Shown here piece by piece: positions 11,462-23,400 of a stretch of 64,000 nt of DNA. The translations under genes were made by a program, and so were the position numbers. The notes below the pieces were generated by a model. The model worked only from the letters and a program-made list of their open reading frames with translations, searched no databases and had not been told where the DNA came from. The number at the start of each line of letters is the position of its first letter. The stretch's first letter is position 1. The DNA is taken from contig OX439043.1 in NCBI GenBank assembly GCA_949317995.1, positions 41,669,560 to 41,733,559 on the forward strand. The letters run 5' to 3'. This DNA is from Acholoe squamosa (lineage: Eukaryota; Annelida; Polychaeta; Phyllodocida; Polynoidae).

Positions 11462-14400
11462 GTACCGGTAGTAGCGATGGGCACCCAAAAATTAGATTTA
11501 GTATAATCCAATCGAAAATTATACCCTAGTCCTAGAAAGAAAAAATCTTTGCAAACATAATGCTTCTTGAATGAATTAAATAGACTGATTAGAAGAGAAG
11601 GAGTGAATTTTTTAATATAAAAAAAGTTAGGAGTATTTCCTGTCACCTTTTTCTGGTCATTATCAGCTCTGTGAGGGAAAATTAGGTCAAGTCATGCCTC
11701 ACTGACCACACTCACTGAGTGGTCTATTTTTGACATTATCCCATATAAATGCTTATAACTTTCTAACAGTCAAGGTTACAGAGAAACCAGTCACACCAGA
11801 AGACAGAAAACAGTTTGGTGGTTCTAGGGGTATAAATTATTTTGTGATTTGACATGGAAAAATGTATCATATTTTGATAGAAACTCAAAATTCTGTTTGG
11901 TGGAGTAAATTTACTCAGGTCAGATTTGTGCAATTTTGAGTAAAATATGCTGTTACTCTTTTTCTTCGAGCACTTTTGAGCACACATATATTTAGGAACC
12001 AGTTTTAGATTCTTGTAGGAAACAAAATTACGCACATTTTGGTGGTGGTTCTCAAAGGTATCCTAAAACTTTGTAATTTCAAAAAAATGGTTAAAAATTC
12101 GAAATATTTTCATTCAATTTTAGATTTTGTCAATTTCTGTTTTTCTTCATTAGACAGGAAGCTTGATATTTTAAGTAAAAATTGCTCTTTAAAGTGTGTC
12201 ATTTGACAAAGAATTGTAGGAATTACAACAAATTTAGTAACTGATGGCAGGGTGAGACTCACCCCGGTCACAGCAAACATGACATTTTTTATACTTGATA
12301 TTTTAATAAACTAGACATCCCACAAGAAAATGTGTATGATATTCCTATTCTATGGGTCTTTTTACATAACATACCAAAAGATGGTATTTTTCCATGAAAC
12401 AGAAATAACAAAATTCAGGTTTTGAAGTTGCTCTATTTACTATAGTGACAGAGAGGCAGCGTTCAGCAGTAGCTGCTGGCGCCCATCCCTACCGGTAGGC
12501 CCCGCCCCAAAACTATTCCGACCTGGGGCATTTTCGCGGGACCCAACCTGGTCAACCGGGTGACTTGATCTGGTACATCCGGGGTGTAGCTGTGGTGTAT
12601 GCCCGATGGGTACAGACGGTCGACCGGATTAACCGGATCGGGGCACGCGAAAATGCCCATAGAGTCTTCACCGGTGGGCCGATTCTGTATTATCACCCAC
12701 CTGGGGGAGTCAGGTTCCTGTCTGGTATAGTTTAATTTTCAAACAATAGGTGTCTCTGACCTCCCTCTTTCTCTATGTGTGCTAGTGGTGCCCTCTAGGG
12801 TGAGACCTGTACACTAGGCAGACCGGAACCTGACTGTACAAGGCATTATGGGATATCAGAGATCCGACTATGGGACATACGGCTGATTGAGGGTGCGCGA
12901 TGCTGTATTATCGCCCACGCGCGCAGTGGGGCCATTGTTCAGCTTTCTGGGCATCCAGGATCCACAAGAAATAGTGTACCCGGGATACACAAGGGATTGA
13001 CCAATCAGGAGCAAGCACCTGCTCAGCAGATGCATCTGCTACTTTCAAGATGGTGGATGTCTTGGCCACTCAGTTCAGCTTATTTTATCAAAGATATCTG
13101 CTAGTTTATGATAGATGAAGTACAATTAAAAGCAGCAACATCATCTTTGAGCTTATATATATTCAAGAATGGAGTTTCATTGGAAAGTCAGAAAAATTTT
13201 ACTATGATTTACTCTCTAAGCATCACTGTCCATACTGGACTTAGCTGTTTTGGGCACTGGGCTGTTTACCAACAAAGGGACTGCTTCTGTATCCAGGATA
13301 CACAAGGACTGCTTCTGTAGGCCTATCTAGGATCCACATTAGGGAGTGCTCATTTTTTAACAACAGGGTGGGGGAGGGCTGGTGGGTTTGATGGGGGGGG
13401 GGCAGAATTTTTTCAACACCTCTGATGGGGGGTCAAAATAATGTCACCTGTTTTCAGCGGAAAACCCGCACGTTACTATAGGCTAAAAGGGGACATTCGC
13501 GCACGATTTTTGTCCCTTATGGGGGGTCGAAAAAAATTTCGACCCCGCATAAGGGACGGAAATGAAATTTTTTCTTCCCCCCTTTTATTCTTTAGTGGCA
13601 CGCAGGCTTTTTCGCTCAGAAGGGGCAACATTTTTTTTGTCCCCCCTAAGAGGGGTCTGAATTTTTTTATCCCCGCCTAAGAGGGGTCCCTTCTGTATCC
13701 AGGATCCACAATAGACTGCTTCTGTATCCAGGATCCACAATAGACTCCTTCTGTATCCAGGATCCACAAGCGACTCTTTCTGTATCCAGGATCCACAAGG
13801 ATCTCCCTTCTGTATCCAGGATCCACAATAGACTGCTTCTGTATCCAGGATACACAATAGACTGCTTCTGTATCCAGGATACACAATAGACTCCTTTTGT
13901 ATCCAGGATCCACAATAGACTCCCAGAAAAAAACATATTCCTGATTTCTATGCATCTATATAATAACTGACATAGTCAACAAAAAAACGTTATGTAGTGG
14001 TTTGTCTTTTTGGTTAGATGTTAAATCATAACGAAAAGAGAAGAAGTTTCCGGGTAGGCAACCAAACGTTTATTCTGATCTTAGTTACATACGATCACAG
14101 CCTATAGAGACTACATGCCGGATGGCATTTGGTTACCCGTAGGTAACAGTAGAAGTGTGCTGAGCAGTGGTAGGACCACTACTGGAGAACTTCTGTAGGA
14201 ACTGCCCTTATATAAGGGAAAAGCCAGCAAAACTCAGACCTGTCACGTGACGTGTGACGGACAAGTGGAAGGCCCCCTGGTGTAACAGATACGAACCCGG
14301 AAGCAGGTGCTGCCACCTGCCATCCAGACTCCCCCATCACAGTAGTATCTAAGACGGTCTCCTATAAATCACACCTTTTGAATTCAAACTTTAAATTAAA

Positions 14401-17400
14401 ATCTTTAATTCAAAAGGTGTGATTTATAGGAGACCGTCTTAGATACTACTCATCACACCCGGAGACCTGGGTCTGAGTGCCGCGTGGATCCTGGATACAG
14501 AAGGAGCTCCTTGTGGATCCTGGATACAGAAGCAGTCTATTGTGGATCCTGGATACAGAAGCAGCTCTATTGTGGATTCTGGATACAGAAGCAGACCCTT
14601 GTGGATCCTCGATACAGACGCAGATCCTTTTGGGCAGAAAAATTTCTTTTTTTTTTATTAGAAAAAAAAAATCAGAACCACAAAAAAACTTTTTGCCCCC
14701 CTCCCCTGCCATGGAGAAGCTGAAAATCAAGAGCAGACACACACCCCCTCCAATTAATAGCAGGGCTGAAAGAATTTAGTCCACCCCACCTGTATTTTCT
14801 CAAAGGGGCAGAAAATTTTTCGACCCCCTCAACCCCCCCCCCATTGTTAGTAAATGATCACCCCCCCTCGTCCATCTTCAACTCATGTGGGGGGGGGCAG
14901 CCTGAAAAAATCCCAAGTCCAACTCCAAGGAAGATACAGGGGGGCTCTATAGTATGAGGGCAAGCCCAGATGCAATGCCAATAGTGAAGCTTTATGTTTT
15001 ATTATGTTTGGTCATATCCCATTCTTTTTCTCAAATAACAACCTCTAATTTTCCATAGAGCATGAGTAATCAAGTGATTTGTGCATTGAATGGACAAGAA
15101 TTGGCTAACAAAAACATCCACCATCTTGGACAGCAGCAGACGCATCTGCTGAGCAGATGCTGGCTTCTGATTGGTCAGTCCATTGTGGATCCTGGAACCA
15201 CTATTCCTTGTGTATCCTGGATCCACTGAAAGCTGAACAACGGCCCCACTGCCCCACGCGCTGGCAGAATTCCAGTCCGGGGCCATTGGCCAGACCAGGT
15301 CACATGACTGACCTACTTATGGTAATTAGCAGGAACCCTCCCCGAGTTTATTATGGGAAACCTCAATAAGGCCTATCGGTACGGGCACTGGCGTTGTACC
15401 AATAGCAACAACTTGTGTCTGGGGTGAGGAGAGGTAACTTTGAGTGAATGTTTTGATTAAACCAAGGGGTTTTCAGTTATTTAAGTAGGCCCAGCTGCAA
15501 TCTAACCTCAGCTCATATTCACAGGCTATCGGCTAACACTAGTAACAGGGAATTAAAGGGGGCTGGCACCGCAAATTAACAACAATCAACATGGGTACCG
15601 ATTCAAACAGCGATCATAAAATCGCGGGAATAAGCGGAAAAATCGCGATGCCCTGATTGGTCAAGGGGTGGTCACGTGACTTTTTAATGCGGGCATGCAT
15701 TACCATGCCAGGGCCCCTTTAAACTAGCGCAAGGCCCTTTTGCCGTAGCCGTTTACGGGCCTTAGGCCGAGATATCTGCCTGTGCTCACACACATTCTCA
15801 GGACCCTCAGAGCTCTACGTACGGAGTAAAGGCCCTTAGGAAGCGTTCATTATTTATGGCAGGGGGGTTTCCTGTTGGGGAGTATTTGCCAATGTGATGC
15901 AAATTTTATGACAAAGCAAAAAAATTTTTGCGACACGTCACAAATTTTAATTTGGTTGTCAGTAATAATTCTAGATATAATGCTGTCCAACATTTTGTTA
16001 ACAGCTACCTCTAATTCATATCCATTCAATTATGTTATATGCTGGGAGTCTTACTCCTTTGATTGTCAATGGGCAGTTACCACGGATAAGATGTACCTGT
16101 GTTACCAACTCATATGACCACTCCTTTACCAATCAGGGCATTGCAATTTTTCTGCTGGTCCCCATGGTAGGCCCCCTTTAAAACATGGATGAGGACAGTC
16201 ACTACCACTATGGTATATACAGTTTTCCCTGGGGGGTAACACTGTTCAGCTCTTGAGATTGAAGTATTTGGCCCAATTTTTTGACACAATGTTCCTTGTT
16301 CTTTTGCTGGTCCTGCTGATTGTCTCAAAAGATGTCATCATGAAAATAAATACTTTCCTATAAAGGGATGCTGGGATGGGTAAGCCACAAACAGGACTTT
16401 GTGGTGCCATACACATCACTAGAGTGAGCAGGGCAGCAACAAAGTTCTCAGTAGTAAAAAACGTTACACTACAACTCACGATCAGAATTTCCCAATTTGA
16501 CTGCTCAAAAGATGACACATAACTGAAATGAAAAGCTGCTAATATCACCTTGTATAATGAATGGGCCTGATGTAGCCTCTGTTGAGCGTAGTTAAATGTG
16601 GTGGGAGTCATTTTCTTTCAATCTATTCTGAGGGGGGGGGCATTTTTTTCAACCCATTCCGAAAGGGGGGGGGTCAATTTTTTTCAACACATTCCGAAGG
16701 GGGGGGGTCAGTTTTTTTTTTACGTATTCATTCTGACAGATTGTCATCCCCCTGCCATAAATAATGAATGCTCCCTTAGTTAAAGGCTAGTAAAGGGCCT
16801 GTCCTACAGGGCCAAGGCCCAAAGCCAAATCAAACAGATGATTATCTTTGCCATATACCGTAAAACCCTGTGTATAAGCCGCACCCACGTATAAGCCGCA
16901 CCCAGAGTTTGTTAATTCCTCAGATAATTTCAAAAATTCATGTTTTTTTCTAACCAATGGATTTTCAAAATTCGAAAAGCTATGAGTATGGGCCCCTGGG
17001 GTGTACCCCTACCCTCCTATGCCAATAAAAAAAATGATTGACGATATGAAAGGTTGTTACAGCTATCTACCCTTCCTCCCCTCCCCTAGTCTGTGTTCAG
17101 GCCCAAGATATAAAGATATGCAGGTAGTAGCGTTCTCTGCAGGTCCATAGACCAACCCCTCCCCCTGTGCCTGAAATGGTCTGGCAAAGTACCCAATGGG
17201 ATATCCAAGGTTAGGTAGGGGTGCTGGGGTAGTATCCACAGATTGGAGACAACACTTTACACCCCTTCTCCAAAAGTGGTTTGGTCCATCCTCTAGTCTA
17301 TTATATACACAGTAGATGGCAGCACAGGTCTTTCCTAAAAGGAATAGATGCTTAATAACCCTTTAGGGGCTAATGAAGTGCTGGTGAGTAGTCTTGCCAG

Positions 17401-20400
17401 CACTTCATTGGTGCATCATGACGACCAATAGCCACAACAAGGGGCACCCTGGTTGTACAATCACTGGCCTTATGTTAAAAGATTTGTCAGGCGATGTGGG
17501 GTGCCTCACAGAGAGCCTCTGATGCTCCAATGGGAATTGAATGTGAGTAAAATTGTAACTGACAGGGTATAGAAAGTTGGACACCCTCCAATACTCTACT
17601 CCCCTTACTACCAACAGCATTCTCTAACCCCTTTCCTAGTTCTATTAGAAGTGAGGGATACAATCATGGTTCTAACCCCTTTCCGAGTACTATGAGAAGT
17701 GAGGGATACAATCATGGTTCTCTCCCCTTTTCCAAGTTCTATTAGAAGTGAGGGATGCAATCATGTTCCCTTTTCTGCGTTGAAAGATTCTTTTCTATCT
17801 TTGATGTATAGCCCTGCGGGGCAAGATTCTTTTCTATCCTTAATGTATAGCCCTGTGGGACAAGATTCTTTTCTATCCTTAAGTTAATGTATAGCCCTGC
17901 AAAACAAGATTCTTTTCTATCCATAATGCATAGCCCTGCAGGACAAGAGTCTTTTCTATCCTTTATGTATAGCCCTGCGGGGCAAGATTCTTCTCTATCA
18001 TTGATATATAGCCCTGCAGGCTAACCATGATTGTATCCCTCATTTCTATTAGAAAGGAGGGATACAATAGTGGTTCTAACCCCTTTCTGAGTTATATTTA
18101 AGGTGAGGGATACAGTCATGGTTCTAGAACTCGGAAAGGGGTTTGAACCATGATTGTATCCCTCACTTCTAATAGAACTTGGAAAGGGGTGAGAACCATG
18201 ATTGTATCCCTCACTTCTAATAGAACTCGGAAAGGGGTTAGAACCATGATTGTATCCCTCACTTCTAATAGAACTCAGAAAGGGGTTAGAACCATGATTG
18301 TATCCCTCTTTTCAAATAGAAGTGAGGAATACAATCATGGTTAGCCTGCAGGGCTATACATAAAGGATAGAAAAGAATCTTGTCCCGCAGGGCTATATAT
18401 TAAGGATAGAAAAGAATCTTGTCCCGCAGGGCTATACATTGAGGATAGAAAAGAATCTTGTCCCGCAGGACTATACATTAAGGACAGAAAAGAATCCTGT
18501 CCCGCAGGGCTATTCATTAAGGATAGGGGCAGGGCAAGATTCCTTTCTATTCCTTATAAATATCCCATCTATGGGGAGGCACCTATAACTGATTTGTTCT
18601 AGTGCTAATGGTTATCACTAGGTGGTGCTTACTTACTAGAGAGGAGGGAGAAGGTGGGCCAAACCACTATGGGAATAGGGGTGTAAGGTGTAGTCACCAA
18701 TCTGTGGATACTACCCCAGTGCCCCCTACCCAACCTTGGATATCCCATGGGGTACTATGCCAATGGTCTGTAAGCCGTGCCTTATACAAGGGGTTTTACA
18801 TTACATACCAAGGTAGCGGATTGTCCAATGGGTGCGGTCATTGCTAAAGCTGGTTCCCAGCCTTTATCACTGATACCAGTCACCTGATGGGTACCACTGC
18901 CCTCCGCAAAGACCACAGTGAGTAATTGGGGGAAATGGACGTTTTGCCAGATTGCTGGTTCGCCAGGACGATACAACAGGACAAATGGACAGAAATTGAA
19001 AGGACTATTGGACAGATTTTTGAGACAATTCGACAGGTTGTGCTTGGGATAAATATTATTAAAAAAAAACAAAACATTTTTTGCCATTCCATCATTCTAT
19101 GGCATAGGGTCAGTATCATTAGGGTTGTTGTCGTTTCAAATTCTATAAGAAGAGAGGAATGTTATCATGGTTTGCATTGCATCTGAATCTGTCCAATATT
19201 CCTATCGAATTTTCTCACAAATTACAAAATTCTGTCAAATTGGAAGACCTGTCGAACTGCCGATCTGTTGAATTGTCCCACAACCAATAATTGGTGTTAT
19301 TCCATTGGCTGATAATTAAACCAGCTAAGTCGGTAAAGTAGTTTTTTTCAGATCTGTTTGAATTGTCTTCCTATCTTATAATAGAGCCAGAGAAATTCTG
19401 ATCACATCCTGCTGCACAGACAGGCAGAGGCAGTGCAGTCAATGTTTACCTTGGTGCCAGAGGCCCACTCATGTGCTTTCAGCAGCAGAATATACATGAG
19501 TATTTCTGGTCTGGGAAATATCCCCTCTGGACCTCCATATTAGCCCTTCTATGGGTTAATCAACAACATAATATTCAGTACCCAAAGGTGTCCAACTTTC
19601 TCCAACTCGCATTAATTCATGTGATCATAGTGTAGAGGTATAATAATAACTGGTGCCATCTGGCGTGGCGGGTGAGACCTGTCGCCTGGTGTTCCTGAGG
19701 TTCCGGGTAGGTGGCAGCACCTATCGGGGTCCGTGGGACACGTGGCGAGGAACCGGGAGTATCTCTATAAAAGGCTCTGCGCTCACCTACCACATCAGAG
19801 GCCATGTAGGCCTCCGTACATAACACATGTAACATCATGTTATCCTATTCATAGAATTACAGGGTAACCGGAATGTGTAACAAATAAAACTGTTGGCATA
19901 CACTCGGAATACTGTCTTTGTCTTTCCTTTCGAATTACGAGACCCGAACCCCACTGGTTAGAAATACCAACCATTACATTGGTGCCGTGACCAGGATATT
20001 CTGGCGTGTATAGCCCGGACTATAACGTCCGAACAGCATATACATGGGTTAAATGACTTAACTCAGTTTAACCCTGATGGACAGGTATCTGTCCAAGACA
20101 ATGCGAATGGTACCCTTGTGGTACAAGCCCATTCGAATCCCCAGGATGACGGAAATTCAGCCTGGCGACAATCCGGTCCTCATTATCAAATAGATAGTGA
20201 GCAAAATATACCAGACTCTGTTAGAAGGGAACAATCTATACAGAGGCGGATAGAGAATAATTCTCTCGCTGGAGAATTATGCAATTCGATGTTCGAGGCT
20301 GGTGGAAGCACTTACCCGGAACATCAAGCTCCTATGCCTACAAAAAGGGTAACATTTGGAGAGCTACGATGTTCCAAGATCAGGTTTGCCAATCTTGGAC

Positions 20401-23400
20401 TACAGTGCCATAGGTGATGCAACATACAGCATACCCGAAGGCAAGGAATTAAAACAACCAGATGTCTTCCTGATGAATGACACCTACGTCGCTTTGAATG
20501 AAACATTAAATGTTTTAAATAAAGCAAAGGATGAAGTTGTTTCAGAAAAAGAATAACTTGAACACAATCTTCTTGAACTAAGAAAAGAATTCGATCAAAA
20601 GAGAAAAAGCTATATGACTGATCTTCAGACCGAAAGAGACAAACTCCATGAAATGCGACAATCATTCCAAAAGGAGTATGATTCGAAACATCTTATACAA
20701 GAATATGTAGATACGAATGATCAGCTCTGTCGAGAAAAAGTAAATACAGAAGCTGAAGTAATACATTATCATACTGAGTTAGAAGACTTGAAAGAAAAAT
20801 GTAACAAGCAAGCTCAGGATAATGAATCGGTTCGGTTGGGGATAATAACATATAATCAACAACTAGAACAAGATAAAGAAGGTATGATAAGACATACAGG
20901 AATTGCAAGAAACTGCGTTGGCATTAGACAAGTATGTTGAATAATGATGATGGAATAGTAACAATACCATCAGATCAGACAGCTGCTACACCTACCAGCC
21001 AGCAGGGGACACAACCTACCAGATTTAACTCTTTTGTTAAAGATGGAGCGAACAAAAATGTTAGTTCTGGAGTGTACTCGAAACCGGATGGTATTAGTTC
21101 CGGGGGAGTGAGCTCTGACGGTTCGACTGGTTCAGTCAATGCCACTAAGCCATTCGATGATGGTACGTCTCCACCTGCGGATCCGAGGCGAGATCCACAC
21201 GTGGGACTGGCACCACCTATACCCGATCTAAGTGGTAAAATGAGACCACCGCAAGTAAGTGTTCATATAAGGAATACAGTTCCACCGCCTACACCCCAGG
21301 CAGTGGCCCCGGTAAGAGCTTTGCTAACACCACCCTCGTATTTTTCGAATCCGGGAGATAGCTACCCGGCTGGACCCAGATATCTGGCCCCAGGTCCAAA
21401 TGTTGTTCGAGCGCAGTCACCTAGTAGGTATACTGCGCCGCCTCCATCGGGAGCAGTCCCTCAGCCTGTACCATTGTCACAGGTTGGGATGACAGGATCA
21501 GGAGGGAATGTGATACAACATACTTACATTTCCCAAGCAGCATCCGGTGGCCAGGGTCCATCCGGAAATGCCGGACAAAATAATATCGGAAATGGTCAAA
21601 ATGGCTATCATCCGAGACCACAGTACGGAGGTTCCGGATCGGGATCATGGTACTCAGGGAATGGATATAACCAAGGGCAAAACCAAAATGGTTATCGTCC
21701 TAGGTATACCGGAAACCAATCGTATAACTACGGATCGGCCGGCTATAATGGTGGATCCGGAGGATACGCAAGCGGGGCTTCAGTACCCGGTGGAAATGGA
21801 CCCCCGAATAGACCACCAGGAGGATCCGGATCAGGAGGGGATGGTAGGAAACCTAATCGTAGGGCCTCCATGCCTGCTGCAATGCAGAGTATTTTTGATA
21901 GGAGTCAATGCATCCAAAACCTGGGTATTAACTGCTACCGGAAAGGTGCCGACGGCATGGAAATCATGGATTGGAGCATGCGAGAGGCCGACAGGCTTCG
22001 AGGCTGCGCTAATCCACTAGAATACCCCCTCCTTATAATCCGAATGAACCATGGAAGGACCGGTACCAGGCCTTCGTGGATGAAGTCAACTGTAGTGGTT
22101 GGACTAAGGAAGAAGCCTTACCTTATCTCATTTGTTGGTTAAGTAAAGGCGGAAAGGTAGCTCTAAACCAGTGGGGGACTGCCTATGGGATATACGGTAC
22201 GTACGACCAATTGGTCGAGTGTGCCGCTTACCTATTCGGCTCCATCGTAAGAGAGGATCCATGGGTCACTTTTAAGAAAAGGACCCAGAAACCGAAGGAA
22301 TCCCATAAGGTATTCGGTTTAGAATTACAAAATCTATTGTCTAAAGCCCGACCGAATTGGGCACACGATGATGATTGCTATCTGCAAGAATTGTTTACGC
22401 AATTCTTTGGCGGATTACGAGACGATGACCATAAGCAAGTAGTATGTGATTCGTGGAAGGATGAAACTTCCTTCAGCGATCTGTTTATGGCTATAGATGG
22501 CTATGACAGAAAGAAGAGATTAGTGGGTTTACCCCATAGTCCCTTGCGTACATCGCCAATACAGTATTCGGAAGCACCATTTGTAACTTCCGGAGTGGGT
22601 CAGATAGCTCCTGTAGAGTTGCAGGATGTTAATTCTGACAACGAGTATGTGTCTGATGAAAATGGAGAACACATCGGCGCTGTTCAAATCGCAGGCAAGT
22701 ATTACCGCCAAAAATGGTATCGTAAAATAGGTCCGAGAGACAAAAGCAAGTCAGGAATTTATAAGCCTGCTATTTGCTGCCCGCCATCAATTAAAACTGT
22801 AGATACCCCCACCATGGCCCTAGTCACTCATTTGACTGAAGCCCTGAGGTGCCCCCGAGTGGATAAGTCCAGAAGGAGATGTTTCAGATGCCAAACTCTA
22901 GGGCATTATGCTGCCGAGTGTACAGCAGAGAAACCGGTGCCTAGACCGCCGGGTAATTATTCTGTAAGTAATACAGAGGAAAACTGAAAAGGGGTCCCTT
23001 GTTGGGCAAGCAAGGGGATCCCAGTGACATAACTTGCCATAGTATCACCAACCGTGATGCAGGTTCCCATGAAGAAGCAAAGTCGCCCAACACCGGATCG
23101 GGTAGTAGTATCCGGAAGGTTGGGTAACCAGATACACCAGGTGCCCAGGGAGCTCGGGGACCCCCGGTATCGGTAAAGAGGTAGACGGCTATGAGTTAGC
23201 CAGGGTTGGTAGTACCCATCTACCCCCGGGTCATCTTTGTCTGGAATACCTGAAAGGATTTGGATCGACTCCTGGTACTGACAATGAGATTCCTGTTGTT
23301 ACGGATACGCCTTCTCTACTGAAAGGAAGGCGGTGGTATGTTTGCCTTACTGTCAACAGAAGGTCTGCTGAATTTCTAGTTGATACGGGAGCTAGTCACT

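Larger units (their letters stand above)
12915..15265. mobile_element. Large composite foldback structure in SEPSECS intron 1
   Basis: The outer left arm (about 12,915-13,075) is the inverted, roughly 85% similar partner of the right arm (about 15,095-15,265); both contain a CTGCTCAGCAGATGC-type core and CAAGATGGTGGATG. Inside them a tandem array at 13,687-13,925 faces the same array inverted at 14,484-14,632. G-run repeat ends start at 13,338 (TTA|GGGAGTGCTCATTTTTTAAC) and lie near 14,840-14,870. The loop has received a likely solo LTR and a small palindromic element. No transposase frame is present. Confidence 0.65.
16858..18801. mobile_element. Foldback element with tandem-repeat arms (1.94 kb)
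   Basis: Outer ends are CCGTAAAACCCTGTGTATAA on the left and, inverted on the right, a diverged copy ending TTGTATAAG...TTTTACAT. TA flanks both sides. The next layer is an inverted pair around GGGATATCCAAGGTTAGGTA (about 17,190 against 18,740). Inside it are arrays of ~50-bp units (AGTGAGGGATACAATCATGG) and ~41-bp units (GATTCTTTTCTATCCTTAAT), each present on both arms in opposite orientation. This resembles FB/foldback elements. No coding frame. Confidence 0.75.

Noticed and set aside
13441-13955. Overlapping open frames rich in SWIQK and DPGYR
   Set aside because: Products of the ~30-bp tandem array read in three frames.
13993-14457. Confident solo LTR call
   Set aside because: LTR-like ends and signals but no matching flanking duplication, so kept only as a tentative feature.
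20934-22142. 402-residue Gly/Pro-rich frame as a host gene
   Set aside because: It is the gag linker of element A: it lies between the LTRs and joins by frameshift to the zinc-knuckle part.
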